From a virus, in the IMG/VR virus record IMGVR_UViG_3300011116_000982, positions 1 through 33,206 of that record: DNA of 33,206 bases. One strand, given 5' to 3'. Each line of letters opens with the position of its first letter. The first letter of the stretch is position 1. Both the position numbers and the translations under genes were made by a program. The notes below the pieces were generated by a model. That model was not told where the DNA came from and did not search any database. It was given only the letters and a program-made list of their open reading frames with translations. Positions 1 to 8,830 of the stretch are shown in pieces.

Positions 1-127
1 GCGAGGGCTGCGGCTTGCTGCTCCTGCTCGCGAACGCGCATACGCTCGAGGGCCTCTTGCTCGCCACGCTCGCCGCCCGTCAGGCGCCCATAAGCACGCT
101 CGAGCGCCTGGCCGATGGGAACCGAGG
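1..127. repeat. direct terminal repeat, left copy (circular overlap)
   Basis: These 127 bases are identical to 33080..33206. Joining the two copies restores one long open frame across the ends. This makes the window one unit of a 33,079-bp circle. The length equals a standard assembler k-mer, so it is probably an assembly overlap rather than a biological terminal repeat. Confidence 0.95.
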
Positions 128-338
128 TTCCGCCCTCGATAAGGCTCTCGGCGAACTGCACGCCCGCGCCAACGAGGCCGCCTTGCTCTTCGCGGAGCGT
201 CTGTTGACGCGCTGCCGCCGTCGCCTCTTCCGGCGTGAGTACCTGCGCGCCTGGAATGGTCTTCTGGAGCTCCGCGACGCGCTCTTGCGGGCCGGTGAAA
301 AGCTCGCCTTGCGGAGTGCGTACGGTTACGTCTGCCAT
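1..338 (-). CDS. N-terminal part of the large virion protein that crosses the contig join
   Basis: This piece encodes the first 112 residues of the 1027-residue protein continued at 30334..33206. The ATG at 338 gives MADVTVRTPQGELF and directly follows the TAA (339..341) of the upstream gene. The start of the internal ORF seen at the right end (33120) corresponds to position 41 here, exactly 99 codons downstream of this ATG and in the same frame. That proves the continuity. The first ~45 residues look like a small folded domain. A charged, Gln-rich helix follows. Confidence 0.9.
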   Translation of the reverse strand, partial: MADVTVRTPQGELFTGPQERVAELQKTIPGAQVLTPEEATAAARQQTLREEQGGLVGAGVQFAESLIEGGTSVPIGQALERAYGRLTGGERGEQEALERMRVREQEQQAAAL

Positions 339-2282
339 TTACTTGGCCCCGGTGCGGAAGCCTGCGGCGGTCGCGGCCTGCTTAGCTTGCCCGAAATTCA
401 CCACGGCTGCGAGGGCCGGATTCGTCCTCGCGATAATGTCGAACGCTTGCCGGTCGGTCGACGCGATGGCCCGCGCCTTGGCTGCGTACTTTCCATAAAA
501 GTCGACGAGCGCGTTTTGCAGCTCGCCAACGGTGCCGCTGCCGCGAATGCGCTGAAGAGCGCCCGCGCGGTCTCCGTCCGTAATGACACCACCGGAAGCC
601 TTTGCGATGTTCTCCACCTGTTCGATAACCTGGCGCTGAATCTCTTTCGCCTGCGAGGTCACGTTGAACGGGTCTTTGAACGTGCCGCCGAACGAATAGC
701 CGGCGACCGAGCCGCTGGAGCTCTTCGCACCGGTAACTGGGTCGATGCCCACGAGCTGCATGAGCGAGGCCATGCTTTCGGGGCCTGTGATTAGGTTGCG
801 CTCGTCGAGGATCTTGAAATGGCTCGTCGTGCGGTTGATGAGCTTCTCTTGTTGCTCGGGCGTGCCAGTGCCCTGCACAATCGCGCCCGTTTGCGGGTCA
901 AGCGTGAGCTGACCTTGATCGATGAGCTTGAGCACCGCTTGACGGCGGAACGCGCGCTCCTCCTTGTTTGCGGCTGCGGTGGCGGCTGCTCCTGCGGCGG
1001 CGCGAGCCTGGCGGCCGGCGGCCGGGACGAGCGCGGCTTTGGTCTGCGTCTCGCGAATGCCGGCCGAAATCTTATCCATTTCAGCGGCCGCGCGGGCTTT
1101 GAGGTCGTCGCGCACCTGGGCCTGGCGTGCCGTGAGCTCGCCGCCGACCTTGCGCGCCTCAATGTCCTTCGCGAGCGCCTCGAAGGTCTGCGCGCGTGCG
1201 AGCGTGCGCGCCTTGGTCGCGTCGCCAAGAAGGTCTTCGTTACGCTGAAGGAGCCGGCCAAGCTCCGTGACCTTGCCCTTCGCCTTGTCGAGTTCGCTAC
1301 GCTGCGCGTCAAGCTCGCGGTTAATGCGCGAGTCCACGAGCTGCATGGCGTAATTTGGCCCGCCCGTGAGCGACGCGCCGAACGAGCCGAGGGCTACCGC
1401 GAGTCCCGCGAAGATTCGGCCACCTGCGCCGCCGTAAGCCTTGTCCACGTCGATCTTCGTGTTGTCGAGCGCGTTTTGCGCGGCTTCAAGCTTGCGCGCG
1501 GCGTCCGCTGCGGCCTGGCGGCGGGTCTCTTCTTCGATGCGTCGCTCTTCGGCTGCCACCTGGGCTTCTTCGGAGCGCGCCGCGGCGAGCGCCTGCGTTT
1601 CCGCCTGCGCCGTGCGCTCGGCCGCCTGCACGCCTTCGACGTTCGCGAGGGCCCGCTCGAGCTCGCCCTCGGCTCGCGCGCGCTGCTCCTTGAGTGCCTT
1701 CGCCTCGCCGGTCAGGCCGCCGACCTGGATTCGCTCCACCTCGGTCGCGCCACGCATACCGGCATCCAGGCCAGCCGCGGCGGCCTTTGCCGGTCGCAGG
1801 TCCACGCCCATGTACGTATCAGGCACGCCGCCAGCGGCGCCAGGAGCCGCACCACGGGCCGCAGGAGCGGCCGGAGCCGCCGCGGGCGCCGGAGCCGCCG
1901 CGGGGCCCGTGGCGGGGCTTGCAGGCGGCGCGAATTGGGCGCCGATGCCGGTAAACGATTGCGGGAGCTGCTCGGCGGGGAGAACACCCACGCCCGTTGC
2001 GCGTGACGCCACGGCGGGAGCCGCTGCGGGAGCCGCTGCGCCGCCCGAATCGGACGTGATGAACCGCTCGAGACCGCGACCGAGCGCGCCCGCGAGGCCA
2101 AACGTGGCGTAGTCGAGACCTGAGCGCCCTGCGGGAGCGGCAGGGGCAGGCGCCGGAACCACGACGGGGGCTTGGCCGAGCACAACGGGGCCGGGGAGCG
2201 GGGCCGCATAGCCTCCTTCGACCGTGGGATCGAAGTCGAGCGGATCGGGAACCGGGCTCATTTGACCGAGAACTGCAACCAT
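339..2282 (-). CDS. putative ejection (internal virion) protein, 647 aa
   Basis: Structural protein inferred from position and composition; there is no catalytic motif. The N-terminal third (about residues 20-160) is a low-complexity Ala/Pro linker. Residues ~180-300 are charged and Ala-rich and should form long coiled coils. A Gly/Ala segment follows (FAGLAVALGSFGASLTGG), then another long helix of about 100 residues. This helix-Gly/Ala-helix layout is common in podovirus proteins that leave the capsid and build a channel through the cell envelope. The ATG at 2282 lies 8 bases after the previous stop, and the TAA touches the next gene. A tape-measure-like role is the alternative, but no long-tail genes are present. 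Confidence 0.6.
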   Translation of the reverse strand: MVAVLGQMSPVPDPLDFDPTVEGGYAAPLPGPVVLGQAPVVVPAPAPAAPAGRSGLDYATFGLAGALGRGLERFITSDSGGAAAPAAAPAVASRATGVGVLPAEQLPQSFTGIGAQFAPPASPATGPAAAPAPAAAPAAPAARGAAPGAAGGVPDTYMGVDLRPAKAAAAGLDAGMRGATEVERIQVGGLTGEAKALKEQRARAEGELERALANVEGVQAAERTAQAETQALAAARSEEAQVAAEERRIEEETRRQAAADAARKLEAAQNALDNTKIDVDKAYGGAGGRIFAGLAVALGSFGASLTGGPNYAMQLVDSRINRELDAQRSELDKAKGKVTELGRLLQRNEDLLGDATKARTLARAQTFEALAKDIEARKVGGELTARQAQVRDDLKARAAAEMDKISAGIRETQTKAALVPAAGRQARAAAGAAATAAANKEERAFRRQAVLKLIDQGQLTLDPQTGAIVQGTGTPEQQEKLINRTTSHFKILDERNLITGPESMASLMQLVGIDPVTGAKSSSGSVAGYSFGGTFKDPFNVTSQAKEIQRQVIEQVENIAKASGGVITDGDRAGALQRIRGSGTVGELQNALVDFYGKYAAKARAIASTDRQAFDIIARTNPALAAVVNFGQAKQAATAAGFRTGAK

Positions 2283-2290
2283 TTCTTACC

Positions 2291-3028
2291 TCATACGAGA
2301 GAGCCGCCGACCTTGGCGCCAATTGCGCCGCCGGCGGGGCCGCCAACCGCGGTGCCTAGAATGGTGCCGCCCACGGTCGCGAGCTGGCCCATTTGCGCTT
2401 GGCGCGACGCGGCCGATCGCTCTTGCTGGCCTGCCGCGATGCGCTGCGCCGCGAGGAAACGCGCTTGCATGTCCTTCAGGAGCTCCTGCTCCGTCAGGCG
2501 GCGCTGTTCTGCCTCGGTCATGAGCCCTGCGCCGAGTTGCTGCACGCCTCGGAGGTACGCGGCTTGACGCGCTGCGGCCTCTTGCTCAAGCGCGCCGAAC
2601 TGAGCAGCGGGGGCCGCGCCGATGGCGCCGCCGAGAATGGCCGCCTCTGGGCTTGCGCCCTTGCCGCCGTAGGGCGTGCGCGCTGCGACCATCGCTTGCG
2701 CCTGGGCGCGCTCGCGCGCTTGCTGCACGCCCTGAAGGGCGGCGCCGCCCTCGAGGGTCGCCGCGCGTTGACCGAGGGCCGCGATAGCGGCTTCCTGTGG
2801 CGCTCGAGCCGCAGCAAAGCGTTCGATCGCTCCGCGCTCCAAGCCACGGAGGGCTCCCACCTGTTGCTCGTATGCGGCGCGCTCGGCCTCCGCGTCCCTC
2901 TGCGCCTGTCGGCGCTGCTCGAGGATATAGGGAGGCACGAGGGAGTCTTCGATGTATCCCTCGGGCTGTTGCGCGCCTTGCTGGAACGCTGCGGCGCCAG
3001 TCTGCATTTCAAACGGTGAGCGTGCCAT
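2291..3028 (-). CDS. putative ejection protein with C-terminal glycine zipper, 245 aa
   Basis: A helical protein rich in Ala, Gln and Arg. Residues ~30-215 are mostly predicted coiled coil. The last ~28 residues are a glycine-zipper-like hydrophobic segment (TVGGTILGTAVGGPAGGAIGAKVGG), suited to membrane insertion. The ATG at 3028 overlaps the previous TAA as TAATG. It lies between two other coiled-coil virion proteins downstream of the nozzle-like gene, where short-tailed phages keep their ejection proteins. The function is inferred from context, not from a recognised family. Confidence 0.55.
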   Translation of the reverse strand: MARSPFEMQTGAAAFQQGAQQPEGYIEDSLVPPYILEQRRQAQRDAEAERAAYEQQVGALRGLERGAIERFAAARAPQEAAIAALGQRAATLEGGAALQGVQQARERAQAQAMVAARTPYGGKGASPEAAILGGAIGAAPAAQFGALEQEAAARQAAYLRGVQQLGAGLMTEAEQRRLTEQELLKDMQARFLAAQRIAAGQQERSAASRQAQMGQLATVGGTILGTAVGGPAGGAIGAKVGGSLV

Positions 3029-3726
3029 TAAAAGCCGAGCTCCTTCTTAAGGTCTTCTTCTTGCTTCTTCTGGTACGCTGCATAAGCGTCGTAACCGGCG
3101 GAACCGAGAGCCGCCACGCCTTGCGCGACCGCGCCTTGCATACGCCTCGCGCGCTCGGCCTCGGCTGCCGCGTACTGTTGTTGCATCTCGAGCTCCGGCA
3201 CCATAAGCGCGCGCTGGGCTCCAAGCGCCTGTGAAATGTCGCCGCGCTCGAGCGAGAGTCGCGCGAGCTCCTGTTGGCGCAGCATCTCCGCGAGCTGAGC
3301 CTGCGCGAGCGCGTTGCGCTGCTCCTCCTGCGCTTGCACCTGGCGAGCCTCGACCATGCCCGCCTGCTGGGCCTGGCCGGCACCAAGAGCCGCGAGGCCG
3401 GCCGTCTGCGTACCTGCGACGCCTGCTTGGCTGCGAGCCGCGCCAACGGTCGCCTGAGCGCCCTGCATGGCCTGCGCCCGTGCGGCTTCGGTGGCTACGT
3501 TGGACGGCTGCATGGCGCCGAGGATGCGCTCGCGCTGTTCGTCGAAGAGCCGGGCTTCTTCGGCGCGCTGGCGAGTTTCGAGCTGCTCGCGTACGCGGCG
3601 CTGGTACTCGTCTTCCACGCGGGTCGGGTCGCCCCCAATTTGGCCAACGCCGAGCACGGTTTGACGGGCCATACGCTTGACGCCAGGGGCTCCAAAGGTC
3701 GCAAGCTCTGTAAATGGGTTAACCAT
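3028..3726 (-). CDS. putative ejection protein, Ala/Gln-rich coiled coil, 232 aa
   Basis: The N-terminus contains MVNPFTELATFGAPGVKRMARQTVLG. A long Ala/Gln/Glu/Arg helix follows (about residues 40-205), with a Gly/Ala break near residues 95-125. The C-terminus is charged (KKQEEDLKKELGF). It is the first of four consecutive helical virion proteins after the large nozzle-like gene. The stop overlaps the next start. It probably belongs to the set of internal proteins delivered with the DNA. A small structural adaptor is the alternative. Confidence 0.5.
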   Translation of the reverse strand: MVNPFTELATFGAPGVKRMARQTVLGVGQIGGDPTRVEDEYQRRVREQLETRQRAEEARLFDEQRERILGAMQPSNVATEAARAQAMQGAQATVGAARSQAGVAGTQTAGLAALGAGQAQQAGMVEARQVQAQEEQRNALAQAQLAEMLRQQELARLSLERGDISQALGAQRALMVPELEMQQQYAAAEAERARRMQGAVAQGVAALGSAGYDAYAAYQKKQEEDLKKELGF

Positions 3727-3732
3727 GCCGCC

Positions 3733-6700
3733 TCACTTCTTCCTCATGTCTGGGAGTCGTCTCATGCCTCCGAGCGGGAGCATTTCGAGCGCGAGGCCGA
3801 CGAGCTGGGGGCCTTGGCCGGTTGTAGCACCGGCCGGGGCCGCGTCGGAAATGATGATCTTGACCGCTTGCGTTTTTTGCGTGCCGACCTGAAGCCGCAC
3901 CTGCTCGGGGTAGACCGTCGAGGCGACCGGCGCGAGCTGCGCCGCGGTCCATGTGCCGGTGGCGGCCACGGTCGACTCGTCGAAGTCCACGCGCACGCTC
4001 ACGGTCAGGTTATGCTGGCCGGCCACGCGGCCGAGCACCTGCGCGTAACGGAAGCGGCTGTAATCCTGCGAGCCGGCCGGCTGAATCCAGGCGGTACGCA
4101 CCTGGAGCGGGATGTAATCGGGGCCGTCGAAATACTGGATGCCGGTGTCTTGCGTGTAGCGCGTCGGCGTGAGCACAAAGCAGCGGAGCGCATCGGAGAA
4201 GCACGCACCCGCCCACGAGTCAGGGAAGCCGCCGGAGAAATCCGAAATAAGGTCGAAGCTCCACTGGTCCACTTGGTAGTTGTAGACGAGCGCGGCGGCG
4301 ATGGGCGGAAGCGGGTCTTGCACGTAGAAGCGCACCTCGCGCTCGGCCTCGACGTGCACGGCGGCTTGAATGCGATTGAACGCGGTCGAGCCTGGGCCGG
4401 TGCCAAGCGTAACATCCTGCACCTTCAGGCCGATCGGCTGGAGGCCAAGGCGCTCGTCGATGAGGTAAAAGCGGCCATCGGTCGCGAAGAAAATGAGGCC
4501 CGTGGGAATGCTCACGACGCTTAGGGGCTGCGTGCACCCGATGTAGTCGTGGATGCTCTCGAGCTCCGCGAGGGCGTCTCCGGCTCCGGTCGCGTCGCGG
4601 AACTGGCCGAACGTCGCATAAATGCCGTTCGCGCTGAATAGGATCAGCTTGTCGTTCACGTTGCCGGCTGCGGTGCACCCGGTCTCGTGCTCCATTCGGA
4701 TGACGTTGCCCACGGCGAAGCTCGCAGCCTGGTAGGCTGTGGGGCCGTTCGAGTAGTAGACGCTCTTGGGGTCGTCTGCGCCGCCGACGATGAGCCTGTT
4801 CTTGAAGAGCGTGGCGAAGCGGCACGAGGGCACGGGCACGAACGGGAGCACGCCGCCGGTGGTGTAGATCGTGGGCGCGTCGAGCGAGGGGAGGCCCGTG
4901 CCGCCGACCTGCGGATCAAACGCCGTGAAAGTGAAGACGGAGCCGAGCGTGGGGTTTGGTCGAGACGCCCACGCGCGGAGGATCGTGCCGTTGGGCTCCG
5001 TAACGTAAAACTCCATCGTTACGTCTGCGCGGTTCGTGTAGCTCGTGGGCGAGTAGTAAATCGTCCACTCGCGCGGCGTCGTGCCGCCGACCACCATTCG
5101 GTACGGGTCGCTGGGCGTGCTGCGGTGCACGTTGCCCGCGCTGTCGCGATACGCCGCAACGGCTTGGATCAGGTAGTCGCCCGTCACAAACTCGTCTACG
5201 GCGCCGTTGTTCGCGGTGGCTACGTGGTAGACGTGCGGGCGGTCTGCGAGCGTCACCTCGCCCACGCGCTCGCCGTCAATCTGCTGGAGCACGCCGCCGG
5301 GGTAGATCGGGAGGCCCGCGAACGCGCCGGGGCTCACGTCTCCGACGCTGCGCTCGGTCAGGCGCACGAGCGCGATTCCAAAGCCGGCCGAGCCGTCGAG
5401 CGCCACGAGCTGCGGGACGTACCATTGGCCGCTTACTTGGATCGGCGAAGGCGGCGGTGCGGGCACGAGGCGCGGCGCGATGGTCTGCACCGGGCCGGCC
5501 ATGGTGGTGAGCGTCGTGGCCGTGGGGCCAACGATGGCGAGCGTGCCGATCGTGCTCGAGTAGTTGGCCGTGAAATTGGTGGTTGGCGCGTTGGTGACGG
5601 CGATGCGCCCATAGAAGGTCTGAACGCTTGCGCCGACCACGAGCGGGAGCCGCGTCAAAAGCCGGTCGGTGCTTGGGATCTGCGTTGTCGGTTGAAGGTT
5701 GAACATGCGCGAGGCTGGCACGGCCGAGGAGAAGCGCACGAGCACGTCATCGGCGGTCGCGCGGCCTTCGCCGATGCCCACGCGCACGAGCTGATGGTTC
5801 CACACGATGCCGGGAGCCGAGTATTCGAGCTGCTCGAGGATGCCGACCACGCGCGCCTCGGTCGCGTCTTGCGCCTTGTAGACCTGCACCGTCACGCGGC
5901 CAGGGGCCACGCGTGCCGCGGCGTTGGTGCGCGTGACCGGGAAAATCGAGAAGGCGTGCACCGTGATCGCGGCCATGTCGAGCACGATGAGCACGGCGCT
6001 CGTATTGGCCGCGTTGTAGTAGTCGGGCGCGGCGGCGGGGCTGTACTCGCCGGAGCAAATGGCCACGCGGTTGTTTACGAGGCACGCGCTCAAAACGTGC
6101 GCATCTGCCGTGCCGGCCGGCTTGAAGTCGTTGTTTCCGACCGACGTAATCGCGGCGGCCGTCACGTCGAAGATTTCGGCTCGGTACGATGCCGCGCTGG
6201 CCGAGTAGCTCACGAAAAAGAGCCGCTGGCCTCGCTTGATCACGTCAAACGGGCAGAGCGGCCGGTACTGCTCTTCGGGCAGGCCGTCGAATGCGGTCAC
6301 ATCGATCCATGTGATCGTTGTCTGGCGCACCGTGGGGGCCGGCGCGGCCACAAATACGAGGCCCGCGGAGCTGAACGTGTACAGGAAAAACTCGCATGTG
6401 CCGAGGCCCGGCGCGCTGTTGTGCGCCACGGCCACCACGAGCGCGGCCGTTGGCGCGTCGTACGCCACGAGCTTCACGTAGACGCGAGCGGAGGCCCAAA
6501 TCAGGATCTTCTCCGAAATGACGGCGCGGGTCGTCTTGTCGTACTGCGTGAGCGTCAACGCGCTTGCCGTTGTCGCGTCTCGCACCTGCGAGAGCTTGGC
6601 GACGAAAATAAAGTCGCCCAAAGCGGCGTAGTCCACGGTCTCGGCGACGGTGCCCGCGTTGCCGTCGAGCACGATGGTATCGGCCACCACGTCCGCCACG

Positions 6701-7077
6701 GGGCCGGTTGTTACCCAGTCGACCGCGGAGCCTGGAGCATAGCTACGGGCCACGCGCCGGCACTCGTTGCCAATGCGTTGGTCCACGAAGTTGCGGCTCC
6801 AGTCGTCTGCGGCGTTGTCGGTGGCAAGCTCGATCGTGGCCGTCTGCGGGCCTTGCGAGAGGGCTGCGACCGGGCTTTGCGCCGCTCCACCGATCGGCGG
6901 CGTGAGCGCGGTGTATCCGGTGCGCTTGCGAATGCTGCCAACACGCTCGAGGCGGCCGTTTACAAGGTTCGAGAGCTGCGACGGCGGGACGCGCCACGCG
7001 TCCATGCTCTGATCGATGCCGCCACCGAAGTCGGCTCGAACGATGACGCCTTGCCCAGGTTTGCTCTGCTCTGCCAT
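3733..7077 (-). CDS. large tail protein, putative tail nozzle/hub, 1114 aa
   Basis: A very long beta-rich protein placed between the adaptor genes and the ejection proteins, where short-tailed phages encode the nozzle (P22 gp10 or T7 gp12 role). The N-terminus has a motif often seen in such proteins, GGIDQSMDAWRVPPSQLSNLVNGRLE followed by SIRKRTGY at about residues 19-55. Repeated short stretches such as NDKLILFSANGIYATF and GLIFFATDGRFYLIDE suggest beta-propeller blades. I chose the ATG at 7077 (MAEQSKPG) over an upstream in-frame ATG at 7203, because 7077 lies 4 bases after the stop of the preceding gene. The family assignment rests on context and residue pattern. Confidence 0.6.
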   Translation of the reverse strand: MAEQSKPGQGVIVRADFGGGIDQSMDAWRVPPSQLSNLVNGRLERVGSIRKRTGYTALTPPIGGAAQSPVAALSQGPQTATIELATDNAADDWSRNFVDQRIGNECRRVARSYAPGSAVDWVTTGPVADVVADTIVLDGNAGTVAETVDYAALGDFIFVAKLSQVRDATTASALTLTQYDKTTRAVISEKILIWASARVYVKLVAYDAPTAALVVAVAHNSAPGLGTCEFFLYTFSSAGLVFVAAPAPTVRQTTITWIDVTAFDGLPEEQYRPLCPFDVIKRGQRLFFVSYSASAASYRAEIFDVTAAAITSVGNNDFKPAGTADAHVLSACLVNNRVAICSGEYSPAAAPDYYNAANTSAVLIVLDMAAITVHAFSIFPVTRTNAAARVAPGRVTVQVYKAQDATEARVVGILEQLEYSAPGIVWNHQLVRVGIGEGRATADDVLVRFSSAVPASRMFNLQPTTQIPSTDRLLTRLPLVVGASVQTFYGRIAVTNAPTTNFTANYSSTIGTLAIVGPTATTLTTMAGPVQTIAPRLVPAPPPSPIQVSGQWYVPQLVALDGSAGFGIALVRLTERSVGDVSPGAFAGLPIYPGGVLQQIDGERVGEVTLADRPHVYHVATANNGAVDEFVTGDYLIQAVAAYRDSAGNVHRSTPSDPYRMVVGGTTPREWTIYYSPTSYTNRADVTMEFYVTEPNGTILRAWASRPNPTLGSVFTFTAFDPQVGGTGLPSLDAPTIYTTGGVLPFVPVPSCRFATLFKNRLIVGGADDPKSVYYSNGPTAYQAASFAVGNVIRMEHETGCTAAGNVNDKLILFSANGIYATFGQFRDATGAGDALAELESIHDYIGCTQPLSVVSIPTGLIFFATDGRFYLIDERLGLQPIGLKVQDVTLGTGPGSTAFNRIQAAVHVEAEREVRFYVQDPLPPIAAALVYNYQVDQWSFDLISDFSGGFPDSWAGACFSDALRCFVLTPTRYTQDTGIQYFDGPDYIPLQVRTAWIQPAGSQDYSRFRYAQVLGRVAGQHNLTVSVRVDFDESTVAATGTWTAAQLAPVASTVYPEQVRLQVGTQKTQAVKIIISDAAPAGATTGQGPQLVGLALEMLPLGGMRRLPDMRKK

Positions 7078-7081
7078 GGCG

Positions 7082-7516
7082 TCACCATACCCAAATTTTT
7101 GCGCTGCACGCGTGCTGCGAATTGATGCGCACAAAACGCTCGTCGAAAGAGCGCGAGACGCTGATCCGGTAAAGCTGGCCGTCGCCGCGCACCTGGAGGT
7201 CAACCAAAATAAAGCCTTCTACGGGCCGGCCGAGCTGGTGCGCAAAGTCGTTGTCGCCGCTGGCGATGGCCAGGAGCTCGTTGCGGCCACCGGCGCCATC
7301 TGGCTCGGTCAAAAGCTGGCCTTTTGAAAACGGAGGCTGAGCCAGGCGGTTTACGACTTCGATCGCCTGGTTTGTGCGCTGCGTCGCCATTTGCGACTGG
7401 CGTTGCGCGTCCGTTGTGGCCGCGTCCTCGGTCTGGAGCACGCGCGTTGGGATCGTGCGAAGGCCCATCGGCAGGAGACCGACGAGCCCGGGGCGGCCAG
7501 GTACAGGGCGCGCCAT
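7082..7516 (-). CDS. small virion-associated protein, 144 aa
   Basis: The N-terminal half is polar and flexible (RVLQTEDAATTDAQRQSQMATQRTNQAI). The C-terminal ~75 residues look like a compact beta domain, with a segment of the type NDFAHQLGRPVEGFILVDLQ and an aromatic end (AKIWVW). Phages often carry such short beta domains in minor tail or head-tail proteins. It lies between the adaptor and the nozzle-like gene, 3 bases after the adaptor stop, and ends 4 bases before the next ATG. A structural role at the head-tail junction is likely; the exact role is unknown. Confidence 0.55.
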   Translation of the reverse strand: MARPVPGRPGLVGLLPMGLRTIPTRVLQTEDAATTDAQRQSQMATQRTNQAIEVVNRLAQPPFSKGQLLTEPDGAGGRNELLAIASGDNDFAHQLGRPVEGFILVDLQVRGDGQLYRISVSRSFDERFVRINSQHACSAKIWVW

Positions 7517-7519
7517 GGC

Positions 7520-8209
7520 TTAGGGCAGCGGCAGGTAACGCGAGGGGTCTACGTCGTAGTAGGCGTCGCGGTAAACGTCGGTCACGCGCTCGGTGTTCTG
7601 CGTCGCGCGGAACGGTGCGAGGCGATCGATGCGGCCGCCGAGGCTTGCGACGAAGGAAAGCGCGAAGCTCGGGTCGAGCTGCTCCTTTTGCTGCACGTAT
7701 GCCACCGCGCGCCAAATGGCGTACTCTTCCCAGCCGTCGATACCGTCAAACGTCGCGGCGTCGCTGGCGAGGCGCTGGCACGCTGGCACGTACCAATGCC
7801 GGATCGTGTAGCCTGCCGTGGGGGCCGGGAGGAGCGTGAGGTTTCCCGCGATGATGCGGAACGCGGCCGGCCTGCCAGGGTTCGAGGCGCTCGAGCCGAT
7901 GAGCGCGGCGCGCTGATGGAATGAGTACGAGCCGAGGCGGAAGCGCGTGCCTCCGTCGTCGAGCTCCACATAAAGCGTCTCGTAATGGTCCGCGGGGAGC
8001 GCGTAGCCTTCCACGCCCGTCGTCGTGATGACCTGTTCGGTCGCGTAGTACTCCTGGCCGCGCGAGCCCACGAGGCGATCGTAGAGTTCCGCGATGCTCT
8101 GGTTGATGTACTCGTTTAGCTCCGAGTCCGTGACGAACTGATTGCCCACAAGATCGGCACGGAGCCGAACATCCGATCGCATGTCTCCGAGCGTTCGACT
8201 CCGTGCCAT
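7520..8209 (-). CDS. head-tail adaptor protein, 229 aa
   Basis: The N-terminus (RTLGDMRSDVRLRADLVGNQFVTDSELNEYINQSIAELYDRL) is the helical pattern of phage adaptor or tail-tubular-A-like proteins that dock under the portal. It is followed by a beta segment with TGVEGYALPADHYETLYVEL and a C-terminal helix including DGWEEYAIWRAVAYVQQKEQ. Length and position, between the capsid genes and the nozzle-like gene, fit an adaptor ring subunit. The ATG at 8209 follows the upstream stop by 12 bases. Family identity is good; the exact subfamily cannot be fixed by eye. Confidence 0.7.
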   Translation of the reverse strand: MARSRTLGDMRSDVRLRADLVGNQFVTDSELNEYINQSIAELYDRLVGSRGQEYYATEQVITTTGVEGYALPADHYETLYVELDDGGTRFRLGSYSFHQRAALIGSSASNPGRPAAFRIIAGNLTLLPAPTAGYTIRHWYVPACQRLASDAATFDGIDGWEEYAIWRAVAYVQQKEQLDPSFALSFVASLGGRIDRLAPFRATQNTERVTDVYRDAYYDVDPSRYLPLP

Positions 8210-8221
8210 ATCTGCGTCTCC

Positions 8222-8446
8222 TCAGTCTTCGTATTCGCCGCCGCAGCACATCACGAACGCCTCAAGAGCGTCCGCGAGCGCCTGCCGGTCGCCGCTCTTC
8301 ACGGCGTCGAGCACGTCACCTGCGAGGGCCTTTTTCTCGGCCATCGAGGCGCCCGATTCAGAGGCCGGAGCCTCCTCCTCTTCGTCCATGTTGCCCTTTG
8401 GCCCACGGCCAAGAGCGATAAGAAGCGCGGGCTTCTTCATGGTCAC
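8222..8446 (-). CDS. small acidic structural-region protein, 74 aa
   Basis: A short acidic protein with a basic or hydrophobic N-terminus (MKKPALLIALGRG), a Glu-rich middle (DEEEEAP) and a C-terminal helix ending DALEAFVMCCGGEYED. Similar small proteins sit next to capsid genes in many phages, but I know no function. The GTG at 8446 makes a GTGA overlap with the preceding stop. An ATG two codons later (8440) would start at MKKP and is an equally good start. Confidence 0.6.
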   Translation of the reverse strand: MTMKKPALLIALGRGPKGNMDEEEEAPASESGASMAEKKALAGDVLDAVKSGDRQALADALEAFVMCCGGEYED

Positions 8447-8823
8447 ACGCTCGAGTTTTTGAGCACGAGGAGCACCTGCACGGTACCCGTCGAAACGCTC
8501 GTGTATGCCGTCGAGCTAATGTCGTAGATGCCGACACCGATGGTCTTCGAGGTCGCGAACACGGCGCGGATTTTCGCGAAGCGATCGTCCGGCGGGTCTG
8601 CATCGACGTAGGAAGCCTGCGCGGAGAGGCACGCGAAGTACTCGTCCGTGAGTACCACGTCGTACACGCTTGCGCTGGCGTTCCACGTCACGGAGGCCAC
8701 GCCGCGACCGCTGATTGCGCTCGATGCGATGGCGCCCGTGCCGTTGGGCGTGAAGTTGAATCCGAGCACCACGACACCGGGATCTGCGGCGCCGAGGAGC
8801 TGGACGAAAGAGCGTGCGGCCAT
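8443..8823 (-). CDS. putative capsid decoration/head protein, 126 aa
   Basis: A beta-rich protein encoded immediately after the major capsid gene. The sequence has a fold-like pattern (NFTPNGTGAIASSAISGRGVASVTW ... DVVLTDEYFACLSAQASYVD ... QVLLVLKNSSV) that I associate with small phage head or fibre-associated proteins of unknown detail. The ATG at 8823 (MAARSFVQLLG) lies 7 bases after the capsid stop. The longer upstream reading to 8937 only runs back through the capsid gene in another frame. Decoration is inferred from position. Confidence 0.5.
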   Translation of the reverse strand: MAARSFVQLLGAADPGVVVLGFNFTPNGTGAIASSAISGRGVASVTWNASASVYDVVLTDEYFACLSAQASYVDADPPDDRFAKIRAVFATSKTIGVGIYDISSTAYTSVSTGTVQVLLVLKNSSV

Positions 8824-8830
8824 GGTTGCC

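Noticed and set aside
1-127. Genuine short packaged terminal repeat
   Set aside because: The repeat is exactly 127 bases, a standard k-mer limit, and lies within a coding gene. An assembly overlap of a circular sequence explains it more simply, though read data would be needed to be certain.
4687-7125. Plus-strand ORF of 812 codons opposite the nozzle-like gene
   Set aside because: Arg/His/Val/Ala-rich composition without structure; it is the shadow of the minus-strand coding frame.
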